Positions 42,425 to 50,620 of a stretch of 50,620 nucleotides of DNA are shown in pieces. Numbering within the stretch: position 1 is the stretch's first letter; each line of letters opens with the position of its first letter. Origin of the DNA: an uncultured bacterium (lineage in GTDB: Bacteria; Gemmatimonadota; Gemmatimonadetes; Longimicrobiales; RSA9); assembly GCA_937889645.1 (NCBI GenBank), contig CALBZE010000013.1, positions 1 through 50,620 of the forward strand, written 5' to 3'. A program made the translations under genes and the position numbers. Under the pieces are notes generated by a model, which saw nothing but the letters and a program-made list of their open reading frames with translations, had not been told where the DNA came from and did no database searches.

Positions 42425-44831
42425 CGAGTTCCTCCTCGAGGCGGCGCAGGATCCGATCGAAGGCCGTGTCCACCTCGCGGTCCGTCAAAGTACGGTCCGG
42501 CGCCCGGAACCGCATCCGGTAGGCGATGCTGCGCGTCCCTTCCGCCACCCCCTTCCCCCGGTAGAGGTCGAAGGGGAAGACCGCCTCTAGCATGGCGCCA
42601 CCAGTCTCGCGGATCAACGCCTCCACCCGTGCCGCCGGCAACGAGTCCGGCACGAGCAGCGCGGCGTCCCGTTCCACGGCCGGGTACGCCGGCGCGGGCC
42701 GATAGACCGGCCGGTCCGGGGGCGCGGGCGTCGCCGGAAGCGTCAGTTCGAGCGCCCAGACCGCCTCGGCCCACGCAGGCGCGTCGATCGCCTCTTCGGC
42801 GACCCGGCCGGCCGCGCCGACGCGCGCGCCCGCGCGATCCACCACCAGGAACGTCGTCTCGGGCACGAAGTGGGCGATCCCCGCGGCGTCGCCGGCGGGC
42901 TCGACCGTCCACTCTCCCGCGCCGACGAGACCGACCAGATCGCTCAGGATCGCCTTCAGGTCCCAGACGTCGAAGGCCGCCGCCTCGCCGCTCCAGTGCC
43001 GCGGCGCCCTCGCGCCCGTGAACGCCACGCAGACGTGCGTCGCCTCGCGCGGCGGCTCGCCGGGCGCGGCGGCGGGTGCGAAGACGGTCCCGATCTCGAA
43101 GAGACGAACGTCGCGCGTCGCGCGCGAGAAGTTCAGCTCAACCTGCCGCAACACCCCGGGGAGGAGCGCTCGGCGCAGACGGCCCTCCTCCGCCGACAGC
43201 GGGTTCAGGAGCGCGACATCGCCCGCGCTCGCCGGCGCGAACGCGGCCAGCCGTGCTTCCATGAAGCCCCGACCGACCATCAGCTCGCGGATGCGCGACT
43301 CCAGCCCGGACAGCGGGTCGTTCGGCACCGAGCTGGGCCGGTACGGCCGCAGTTCCTCGGGGAACCGGTCGTACCCGTGCCGCCGGGCCACCTCCTCGAT
43401 CAGGTCCGCCTCGCGCGACACATCGTACCACCGCGCGCCCGGCACGCGCATCTGGATCTCGTCAGCGCCTCGCTCGACCACGCGGAAGCCAAGCGGCTCC
43501 AGGTACCCAACGATCTCGTCGGCGCCGATCTCGACGCCGAGCACCGCCGCGGCCCGCGACGGACGAATCCCCACGATCGGCGCTTCCGCGGGTTCGGGCT
43601 CGATGGCAACCGCCGCCGGCTCGACCTCCCCGCCCGCCACGGCGAGGATCAGCTCGACGGCGCGCAGTGCGGCGCGCTCCATCCCTTCCGGGTCTACCCC
43701 GCGCTCGAAGCGATAGCTCGCGTCGGTCGACATCCCGAGCGCCCGCCGCGTGCGGCGCGTCGTCTTCGGGTCGAAAAGCGCGCACTCCAGGAAGATGTTC
43801 GTCGTCTCGTCCCCGACCTCGCTGTCCTGACCGCCCATGACGCCCGCGACCGCGACGGGTCGCTCCGCATCCGCGATCACGACCATGTCCTCGGTCAGGG
43901 TGCGACGCTCGCCGTCCAGCGTCACGATCTCCTCGCCCGCCCGCGCGCGGCGGATCCGAACCTCGCCCCCGCCGAGGCGGTCCAGGTCGAAGGCGTGCAG
44001 CGGCTGCCCCAGCTCGTAGAGCACGTAATTCGTCGCGTCCACGACGTTGTTGATCGGGCGCAGCCCCACCGCCCTGAGCCGCGACGCCAGCCAGTCGGGC
44101 GAAGGGCCGACCCGCACGCCGCGGATCACGACGCCCATGTACTTCGGACAACCGCGCGGGTCCTCCAGGACGACCCGAATGCCGCCCGTCACGCCGTCGC
44201 GCGACACGCGCTCGAAGCGCACCGGAGCCGGCCCTTCCTCGCCACGCCCCGGGAACGGCGGCAGTCGAAGCCCCGCCTCGCCGCCCGGCGCGAGTTCGCG
44301 CGCCACTCCCCAGTGCGACAGGAGGTCGGGCCGGTTCGGCGTCACGTCGACCACCAGCCGCACGTCGTCCAGGCCGAGCGCCGCCGCGAACGGCTCGCCG
44401 GGCGTGTACGCGCCGCGCAGCTCCATAATCCCCTCGTGCGAGCGCCCTAGCCCGAGCTCCCGCTCGCTGCACAGCATCCCCTGGCTCTCTTCGCCGCGGA
44501 TCTTCGCCTTGCGGATCGTAATCCCGCCTGGAAGCCCGGCGCCCACCGGCGCGAACGGATAGTACCGCCCCGCCCGCACGTTCGGCGCGCCGCACACCAC
44601 CTGCAGCAGCTCACCGGTCCCGGCGTCGACCTCGCACAGCGACAGCCGGTCCGCGTTCGGGTGCCGTCGCACGCTCTCCACCCGCGCGATCACGATGTCC
44701 GAAATCTCCGCGCTCAGCCGGACGATCTCGTCCACCGGCGCGCCGTACATGGCCAGGCGATCGGCGATCCGCTCCGGCGAGTCGCCGAGCTCGGGGGCCA
44801 GCGCAGTCAGCCAACGATAGCTTACGTTCAT
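42405..44831 (-). CDS. pheT: Phenylalanyl-tRNA synthetase beta subunit
   Basis: The 808-residue beta subunit of the (alpha-beta)2 PheRS. The N-terminal region has the tRNA-binding OB domain (DIVIARVESVRRHPNADRLSLCEVDAGTGELLQVVCGAPNVRAGRYYPFAPVGA, about 40-110). The B3/B4 editing domain contains YVLYELGQPLHAFDLDRL. B5 has RPSRAAAVLGVEIGADEIVGYLEPLGF, and the C-terminal FDX-ACB anticodon domain has YPAVERDAALLVPDSLPAARVEALIRE...AYRMRFRAPDRTLTDREVDTAFDRIL as parts of the normal order. The ATG at 44831 follows the pheS stop by 1 nt. Confidence 0.97.
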   Translation of the reverse strand: MNVSYRWLTALAPELGDSPERIADRLAMYGAPVDEIVRLSAEISDIVIARVESVRRHPNADRLSLCEVDAGTGELLQVVCGAPNVRAGRYYPFAPVGAGLPGGITIRKAKIRGEESQGMLCSERELGLGRSHEGIMELRGAYTPGEPFAAALGLDDVRLVVDVTPNRPDLLSHWGVARELAPGGEAGLRLPPFPGRGEEGPAPVRFERVSRDGVTGGIRVVLEDPRGCPKYMGVVIRGVRVGPSPDWLASRLRAVGLRPINNVVDATNYVLYELGQPLHAFDLDRLGGGEVRIRRARAGEEIVTLDGERRTLTEDMVVIADAERPVAVAGVMGGQDSEVGDETTNIFLECALFDPKTTRRTRRALGMSTDASYRFERGVDPEGMERAALRAVELILAVAGGEVEPAAVAIEPEPAEAPIVGIRPSRAAAVLGVEIGADEIVGYLEPLGFRVVERGADEIQMRVPGARWYDVSREADLIEEVARRHGYDRFPEELRPYRPSSVPNDPLSGLESRIRELMVGRGFMEARLAAFAPASAGDVALLNPLSAEEGRLRRALLPGVLRQVELNFSRATRDVRLFEIGTVFAPAAAPGEPPREATHVCVAFTGARAPRHWSGEAAAFDVWDLKAILSDLVGLVGAGEWTVEPAGDAAGIAHFVPETTFLVVDRAGARVGAAGRVAEEAIDAPAWAEAVWALELTLPATPAPPDRPVYRPAPAYPAVERDAALLVPDSLPAARVEALIRETGGAMLEAVFPFDLYRGKGVAEGTRSIAYRMRFRAPDRTLTDREVDTAFDRILRRLEEELGVQRRS

Positions 44832-44832
44832 C

Positions 44833-45861
44833 TCACGAGAACTGCTCGAGGAACCGGACGTCCCCCTCGTAGAAGAGCCGGATGTCCGGGATGCCGTAAA
44901 GGTTCATGGCGATCCGCGCGGGACCCATCCCGAACGCGAAGCCCGTGTAGCGCTCCGGATCGTAGCCGACGGCCTCGAACACCGCCGGGTCTACCATCCC
45001 GGCGCCCATGATCTCCATCCAGCCGGTCCCCTTGCACGTGCCGCAGCCGCTGCCGCCGCAGATCATGCACGTGACGTCGACTTCGACGCTCGGCTCGGTG
45101 AACGGGAAGAACGACGGGCGGAACCGGACCTTCGTCCGCGCGCCGAACATGCGCCGCGCGAACTCGGCCAGCGTCGCCTTGAGGTCGACGAAGGTGATCC
45201 CCTCGTCCACGGCGAGCCCTTCGATCTGCTCGAACGCCGGCGCATGCGACGGATCGAACGGGTCGCGCCGGTACACCATCCCCGGCACCACGACGCGGAT
45301 CGGCGGACGGTGCGCCTGCATCGTGCGCACCTGTACCGGAGAGGTGTGGCTGCGCAGGAGCAGGCCCTCGCCCAGGTAGAACGTGTCCTGCATGTCCGCG
45401 GCGGGGTGGTCGAGCGGTGTGTTCAGCGCCGTGAAGTTGTACCACTCGGTCTCCGCCTCCGGGCCCCGCACGCGCGTGAAGCCCAGGCCTTTGAAGACGT
45501 CGCAGATCTCGTCGATCACAAGCGTGATCGGATGGCGCGCGCCCCGCCAGCGCCGCCGGCCCGGCAGCGTGAGGTCCAGCCCCGGCTCGCCTCGCGGCCG
45601 CTTTTCCTCGAATTCGGCGGCGCGAGCCTCGAGCAGCTCGGTCACCACGGCCTTCACGCGGTTCGCCTCCGCGCCCACGGCCGGCCGCTCCTCCGGACTC
45701 AGCTCCCCCAGACGGCGCAGGATCGCCGTCAGACGCCCTTCCTTCCGACCGAGGAAGCGCACCCGCGCGGCTTCCAGCTCGGCGACCCCGGCCGCCGCCT
45801 CGATCGCCCGCCGCGCCTCGCTCTCGAGCGCCTCCAGCTCCCGGATCAGATCGTTGCTCAT
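44833..45861 (-). CDS. pheS: Phenylalanyl-tRNA synthetase alpha subunit
   Basis: The 342-residue catalytic subunit that charges tRNA-Phe. The N-terminal coiled coil (about 1-90) binds tRNA. Class II motif 2 is VVVPGMVYRRDPFDPSHAPAFEQIEGLAVDEGI, and motif 3 is GFAFGMGPARIAMNLYGIPDIRLFYEGDVRFLEQF. The CMICGGSGCGTCKGTGW stretch is a Cys-rich loop common to bacterial PheS. The ATG at 45861 has AAAGGT upstream. A long hairpin sits 18-63 nt before the start codon. Confidence 0.97.
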   Translation of the reverse strand: MSNDLIRELEALESEARRAIEAAAGVAELEAARVRFLGRKEGRLTAILRRLGELSPEERPAVGAEANRVKAVVTELLEARAAEFEEKRPRGEPGLDLTLPGRRRWRGARHPITLVIDEICDVFKGLGFTRVRGPEAETEWYNFTALNTPLDHPAADMQDTFYLGEGLLLRSHTSPVQVRTMQAHRPPIRVVVPGMVYRRDPFDPSHAPAFEQIEGLAVDEGITFVDLKATLAEFARRMFGARTKVRFRPSFFPFTEPSVEVDVTCMICGGSGCGTCKGTGWMEIMGAGMVDPAVFEAVGYDPERYTGFAFGMGPARIAMNLYGIPDIRLFYEGDVRFLEQFS

Positions 45862-45878
45862 CCGTCGACCTTTGAAAC

Positions 45879-45924
45879 GATCCTCTGCACCTCGGTCTAC
45901 GTCAAGACCGAGGCACAGAGGATC
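45879..45924 (-). promoter_or_regulatory. Long perfect hairpin in the pheS leader
   Basis: GATCCTCTG (45879-45887) pairs with 45916-45924, and CCTCGGTCT (45890-45898) with 45905-45913, separated by a symmetric CA/CA internal loop and closed by a 6-nt loop. All 18 pairs are Watson-Crick. It has no U-tract, so it is not a terminator. It may be an RNase III site, an mRNA stabiliser or a translational control element for pheST. Confidence 0.65.
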
Positions 45925-45956
45925 GCCGAGGAATCCGAACTAACGTTCTGGCAAAC

Positions 45957-45985
45957 GACGGGCGCCGGAACGAACCGCGCCCGTC
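45957..45985 (-). terminator. Terminator-like hairpin after rplT
   Basis: A 9-bp stem GACGGGCGC (45957-45965)/GCGCCCGTC (45977-45985) begins 12 nt after the rplT stop. On the minus strand it is followed by GTTTGCC, a short U-tract, so termination is probably partial and pheST may be reached by read-through. Confidence 0.55.
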
Positions 45986-45997
45986 GCTCACCGCTCG

Positions 45998-46354
45998 CTA
46001 CTTCTGCCCGACGCGGGCCCGCTCCACGAGCTGCGCGAACGCCTGCGGGTCACGCACCGCCAGGTCGGCCAGGACCTTCCGGTTGATCTCGATCCCCGCC
46101 TGCTTCAGCCCGTTCATGAAGCGCGAGTAGCTCATGTCGTGCAGCCGCGCCGCCGCGTTGATCCGCGTGATCCACAGCCGCCGGAACTCGCGCTTGCGCT
46201 GCTTGCGGTCACGGTACGAGTAGACCCAGCCGCGCTCGACCGCGTTCTTCGCAATCCGCCAAAGCTTCGACCGGGCGCCCCAGTATCCCTTCGCCGCACG
46301 CAGGTACCGTTTCTTCTTACGGTGCCGCGCAACGGCATTCGTCGCACGTGCCAT
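45998..46354 (-). CDS. rplT: 50S ribosomal protein L20
   Basis: The 118-residue L20 begins MARATNAVARHRKKKRYLRAAKGYWGAR with the basic tail that binds 23S rRNA, then LWITRINAAARLHDMSYSRFMNGLKQAGIEINRKVLADLA. Length and sequence are typical. In known bacteria L20 also represses its own operon by binding the infC or rpmI leader. It lies 3 nt after rpmI. Confidence 0.98.
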   Translation of the reverse strand: MARATNAVARHRKKKRYLRAAKGYWGARSKLWRIAKNAVERGWVYSYRDRKQRKREFRRLWITRINAAARLHDMSYSRFMNGLKQAGIEINRKVLADLAVRDPQAFAQLVERARVGQK

Positions 46355-46357
46355 CTA

Positions 46358-46555
46358 TCACCCCCCCGGCAGCAACCGCTTCATCCGCGCCGTGTCCGCG
46401 TGCGAAACCAGCGTCGCCTGCGCCAGCCGCCGCTTCCGCTTCGACGCCTTCTTCGTCAGGATGTGACTCTTGTTGGCCCGCCGCCGCCGAAGCTTCCCGC
46501 TCCCCGTCAGCCGGAACCGCTTCGCGGTGCTCTTGTTCGTCTTCATCTTCGGCAT
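46358..46555 (-). CDS. rpmI: 50S ribosomal protein L35
   Basis: The 65-residue L35 has MPKMKTNKSTAKRFRLTGSGKLRRRRANKSHILTKKASKRKRRL, a textbook sequence ending in MKRLLPGG. The ATG at 46555 gives the standard start. It lies between infC and rplT, the usual order. Confidence 0.98.
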   Translation of the reverse strand: MPKMKTNKSTAKRFRLTGSGKLRRRRANKSHILTKKASKRKRRLAQATLVSHADTARMKRLLPGG

Positions 46556-46581
46556 GCCTGCCTCCTCTCGACCCCGCGTCC

Positions 46582-47103
46582 TCAGCGCCGCGGGGCCAGG
46601 ATCATCGTCATGTTGCGACCTTCCATGGTCGGCTCGCTCTCGACCTTGCCGACATCCTCGACCGCCTGAGCGACCCGATCGAGCACCTCGCGACCCAGCT
46701 CCGGGTGCGCCATCTGCCGACCTCGGAACATCATCGTCGCCTTCACCTTGTCGCCCTCTTGCAGGAAGCGTCGCGCGTGGCGGACTTTGAACTCGAAGTC
46801 GTGGGCCTCGATCCCCGGCCGGAACTTCACTTCCTTGACGTGCACCTGGTGCTGCTTCTTCCGCGCGAGCCGCGCCTTGCGCGCCTCCTCGTACTTGTAC
46901 TTCCCGTAGTCCATGATCCGGCACACCGGCGGACGCGCGTTCGGCGCCACCTCGACCAGATCCAGACCACGCTCCTCCGCAGCGGCCAGCGCCTGTTCAA
47001 TGGGCATGATCCCGAGCTGCACGCCGTCGGGATCGATGACCCGGACCGGACTGATTCGGATCTGCCGGTTGACCCGGACCCTCTTCTCGTTCGTTATGGC
47101 CAC
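46582..47103 (-). CDS. infC: Translation initiation factor IF-3
   Basis: IF-3 checks start codons and keeps ribosomal subunits apart. The 173-residue protein has RVNRQIRISPVRVIDPDGVQLGIMPIEQALAAAEERGLDLVEVAP, PPVCRIMDYGKYKYEEARK and the C-terminal EVKFRPGIEAHDFEFKVRHARRFLQEGDKVKATMMFRGRQMAHPELG. Coordinates use the GTG at 47103. However, the only good Shine-Dalgarno sequence (GGGAGG) sits 1 nt before that GTG and 7 nt before an in-frame ATA at 47097, so the true start is probably AUA. Rare infC start codons are the known basis of IF-3 self-repression. First gene of infC-rpmI-rplT. Confidence 0.96.
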   Translation of the reverse strand: MAITNEKRVRVNRQIRISPVRVIDPDGVQLGIMPIEQALAAAEERGLDLVEVAPNARPPVCRIMDYGKYKYEEARKARLARKKQHQVHVKEVKFRPGIEAHDFEFKVRHARRFLQEGDKVKATMMFRGRQMAHPELGREVLDRVAQAVEDVGKVESEPTMEGRNMTMILAPRR

Positions 47104-47122
47104 GCCTCCCTGTTGAGGACAA

Positions 47123-47153
47123 CGAAAAACGGACCCGCGTCGACGGGCCCGTT
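47123..47153 (-). terminator. Intrinsic terminator (attenuator) in the infC leader
   Basis: AACGG-x-CCCG (47128-47137) pairs with CGGG-x-CCGTT (47144-47153) around a single A-C mismatch. On the minus strand it is followed by TTTTT at 47123-47130 (overlapping the stem end). It lies 20 nt before infC and about 125 nt after the predicted start of the infC transcript, so it can act as an attenuator rather than only as the thrS terminator. Confidence 0.7.
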
Positions 47154-47283
47154 CCAGTCACGTAGAGACACGTCGCCCCACAGGACGACGAGCACTCGAT
47201 TCCAGACCCGGCGATACCGCGAACGCGGACCGAAGGGTGGGGAGGCACCGGTACGGCCTCCCACTTCCCGAATTGACCGTCGA

Positions 47284-47308
47284 AAACTAGACGCCGCGCG
47301 ACGCGGTG

Positions 47309-47312
<4 letters not shown>
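47284..47312 (-). promoter_or_regulatory. infC operon promoter overlapping the thrS stop codon
   Basis: A perfect -35 TTGACA (47307-47312) includes the thrS stop TGA. A 17-bp spacer and TAGTTT (47284-47289) follow. The leader of about 175 nt (47104-47277) contains further hairpins, including a 7-bp GGGAGGC/GCCTCCC stem and CCGCG-TT-CGCGG. No confirmed gene lies in 47104-47308. Confidence 0.6.
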
Positions 47313-49240
<1,928 letters not shown>

Positions 49241-49312
49241 ATCCCTGGTTCCGTTCAGTGGTGTACGTCCGGCGCCCTCATTTTATCGGGCCGCCGGAGC
49301 GCCGCAAGCGCG

Positions 49313-49347
49313 AAAAACGAACGGCCCCTCGCTCAACGAGAGGCCGT
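49313..49347 (-). terminator. Attenuator terminator of thrS
   Basis: ACGGCC/GGCCGT (49321-49326 with 49342-49347) plus CTCG/CGAG (49328-49331 with 49337-49340), with one C-A mismatch and a 5-nt loop. On the minus strand it is followed by TCGTTTTTCG. It lies about 70 nt before the thrS ATG and about 135 nt into the predicted transcript, so it stops transcription before thrS unless an alternative fold forms. Confidence 0.8.
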
Positions 49348-49376
49348 GCGCTCATCCGATGGATCCGCGTGTCGGG

Positions 49377-49457
49377 TCACCGGCCGAACACACGCGCACC
49401 GCCCCTCCGCGAGAGCGGGTACGTCGTCGCATCCGTCGTGGTTCGCCGGTTCGCCAT
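49377..49457 (-). CDS. Putative thrS leader peptide (Thr-rich)
   Basis: A 26-codon reading frame from ATG 49457 to TGA 49377 inside the thrS leader. Residues 5-12 read RTTTDATT: five Thr codons (ACC, ACG) in seven, starting with three in a row. Its start is about 24 nt after the predicted transcription start, with a weak AG-rich ribosome site (GGACGAGAAG). Its last codons and stop overlap a segment (49378-49385) able to pair with the 5' arm of the terminator (49342-49348). Ribosomes stalled at the Thr codons would leave that segment free, favouring antitermination and thrS expression. Not a ready match to any named leader peptide that I know. Confidence 0.75.
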   Translation of the reverse strand: MANRRTTTDATTYPLSRRGGARVFGR

Positions 49458-49487
49458 TCGCTTCTCGTCCGCTGGTTGCCAACTTTC

Positions 49488-49517
49488 AATATACCCGAGA
49501 GTTCGGCGCAGGGTCAA
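49488..49517 (-). promoter_or_regulatory. thrS promoter
   Basis: TTGACC (49512-49517), an 18-bp spacer and TATATT (49488-49493) on the minus strand, 5/6 in each box. Transcription would start near 49481, giving a leader of about 240 nt. Between it and groEL (49518-49616) there is one more 8-bp hairpin, GGGCGGTC/GACCGCCC (49569-49590), and no gene. Confidence 0.75.
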
Positions 49518-49616
49518 CCGCTGCCCGTAGCGGCAACCGCCAGGCCGCGGGTCGCCTCCCCCGGTGACGGGCGGTCCCCGGTGACCGCCCGCCCGAGAGG
49601 CGCCGCCCCAAAACAA

Positions 49617-49639
49617 AACGGGGGCCACTGGCCCCCGTT
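49617..49639 (-). terminator. Intrinsic terminator of groEL
   Basis: A perfect 10-bp stem AACGGGGGCC (49617-49626)/GGCCCCCGTT (49630-49639) with a 3-nt loop, 24 nt after the groEL stop, is followed on the minus strand by TTGTTTTGG. Confidence 0.9.
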
Positions 49640-49662
49640 TCCCGTCCGGACGTTGCGGGCGA

Positions 49663-50620
49663 TCAGTACATCCCGCCCATGCCGCCCGGCATCGCCGGCG
49701 ACTTCTCCTCCTCCGGCTTCTCCACCACCACGCACTCCGTGGTGAGGAGCAGGCTCGCGATGGAGGCGGCGTTCTGCAGCGCCGTACGCGTCACCTTGGT
49801 CGGGTCGATCACGCCGGCCTCGACCAGGTCCTCGTACGTGTCCGTCTGCGCGTTGTAGCCGAAGTTCACGTCCTTCGACTCCCGGACGCGCTCGACCACG
49901 ATCGAGCCCTCGACGCCAGCGTTCGCCGCGATCTGACGCAGAGGCTCCTCGATCGCGCGACGGATGATGTCCACGCCGATCTGCTCCTCCGGATCCTCAA
50001 CCTTGAAGTCGCGGAGCTTGGCCTGCGCACGCAGCAGCGCGACGCCGCCGCCGGGGACGATCCCCTCCTCGACCGCCGCACGCGTCGCGTGCAGCGCGTC
50101 CTCGACCCGCGCCTTCTTCTCCTTCATCTCCGTCTCGGTCGCCGCACCGACGTGGATCACCGCCACGCCGCCGGCCAGCTTCGCCAGCCGCTCCTGCAGC
50201 TTCTCGCGGTCGTAATCCGAGGTGCTCTTGTCGATCGAGACACGGATCTCCTCGATCCGGCCCTTGATCTTCTCCGGATCGCCCGCGCCGTCGACGATCG
50301 TCGTGTTGTCCTTGTCCACCACGATCCGCTTCGCACGGCCGAGGTCCGAGAGAACCGCGTTCTCGAGCTTGAAGCCGACCTCCTCGCTGATCACCTGGCC
50401 GCCCGTCAGGATCGCGATGTCCTGCAGCATCGCCTTGCGGCGGTCACCGAAGCCGGGCGCCTTGACCGCGCAGACCTTCAGCGTGCCGCGCAGCTTGTTG
50501 ACCACCAGCGTGGCCAGCGCCTCGCCCTCGACATCCTCCGCGATGACCAGCAGCGGACGACCCGCCTGCGCCACCTTCTCCAGGATCGGCAGCAGGTCCT
50601 TCATCGAGCTGATCTTCTTG
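49663..50620 (-). CDS. groEL: Chaperonin GroEL (60 kDa), 5' end outside the window
   Basis: The C-terminal 319 residues of GroEL, continuing off the right edge; the first visible codons read KKISSMKDLLPILEKV. Apical and equatorial parts are recognisable: PLLVIAEDVEGEALATLVVNKLRGTLKVCAVKAPGFGDRRKAMLQDIAILTGG, DYDREKLQERLAKLAGGVAVIHVGAATETEMKEKKARVEDALHATRAAVEEGIVPGGGVALL (the chaperonin signature), and GYNAQTDTYEDLVEAGVIDPTKVTRTALQNAASIASLLLTTECVV. The tail ends GGMGGMY, the normal flexible Gly-Gly-Met tail. The ATG at 50604 is internal, not the start. Confidence 0.98.
   Translation of the reverse strand, partial: KKISSMKDLLPILEKVAQAGRPLLVIAEDVEGEALATLVVNKLRGTLKVCAVKAPGFGDRRKAMLQDIAILTGGQVISEEVGFKLENAVLSDLGRAKRIVVDKDNTTIVDGAGDPEKIKGRIEEIRVSIDKSTSDYDREKLQERLAKLAGGVAVIHVGAATETEMKEKKARVEDALHATRAAVEEGIVPGGGVALLRAQAKLRDFKVEDPEEQIGVDIIRRAIEEPLRQIAANAGVEGSIVVERVRESKDVNFGYNAQTDTYEDLVEAGVIDPTKVTRTALQNAASIASLLLTTECVVVEKPEEEKSPAMPGGMGGMY

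Noticed and set aside
45862..45997. Phe-rich leader peptide for pheS
   Set aside because: No ATG or GTG frame with clustered Phe codons exists in this gap.
47094..47256. An open frame through the infC leader ending in TAA that overlaps the proposed ATA start
   Set aside because: It runs through the terminator hairpin and shows no conserved-looking protein. Open frames of this length are common at this GC content. A coupled leader ORF cannot be excluded but is not supported.
49241..49481. T-box riboswitch upstream of thrS
   Set aside because: I looked for the conserved AGGGTGGNACCGCG-type segment and found only a loose GC-rich resemblance (AGGGGCGGTGCGCG). The Thr-rich leader peptide explains the terminator better.

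Overview
The window is a high-GC, gene-dense bacterial chromosome segment, mostly housekeeping genes. A TonB-dependent outer-membrane receptor shows the organism is Gram-negative (diderm). The TonB receptor with an N-terminal carboxypeptidase-regulatory-like domain, split transketolase, archaeal-type class I aldolase, RNase Y, short-form N-acetylglutamate synthase and the order thrS-infC-rpmI-rplT-pheS-pheT-zapB-zapA-rny fit Gemmatimonadota or a neighbouring phylum. That placement is an inference; no rRNA is present. Almost everything is on the minus strand. Only the Usp/phosphopantetheinyl transferase pair and the TonB receptor are on the plus strand. Many genes overlap by 4 nt (ATGA or GTGA), and GTG starts are common.

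Layout. 1-77 is a G-quadruplex-prone heptamer repeat. 77-2837 holds an acyl-CoA carboxylase beta subunit and a lipoprotein ABC-type solute-binding protein. 3089-8660 holds rpsA, cmk, aroA, rnz, a small membrane protein and a tRNA-Leu. 8696-12987 is a sugar-phosphate operon (split transketolase, class I FBP aldolase, rpiA, rpe). 13125-14216 holds two unknown genes. 14297-21131 is an arginine regulon: argR, then argC-argB-argD-short NAGS-argG-argH, with an ARG box over the argC promoter. 21164-22329 holds a BON-domain protein and a paralogue of one of the unknown genes. 22649-24302 holds usp and an Sfp-type transferase. 24425-24597 holds tRNA-Cys and tRNA-Gly. 24678-28427 holds glgA, a small unknown gene and a six-hairpin glycosidase-like protein. 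28804-31635 is the TonB receptor. 31735-40104 holds recN, nadK, dxs, a DUF212 phosphatase-like gene, ispA, xseB, xseA and folD (isoprenoid, DNA-repair and C1 metabolism). 40115-50620 holds rny, zapA, a zapB-like gene, pheT, pheS, rplT, rpmI, infC, thrS and the 3' part of groEL.

The most interesting material lies between genes. Upstream of thrS there is a promoter, a 26-codon leader peptide with five Thr codons in seven, a possible antiterminator strand over its stop codon, and an intrinsic terminator. Together these look like ribosome-mediated attenuation of a threonyl-tRNA synthetase gene. The infC operon has its own promoter over the thrS stop codon, a structured leader with a terminator, and a probable AUA start. 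The rnz gene sits downstream of a CCA-less tRNA-Leu in the same transcription unit, so RNase Z may process its own message. Two unlinked paralogues share an unrecognised duplicated helical repeat. Several genes (argC, argR, recN) look leaderless.
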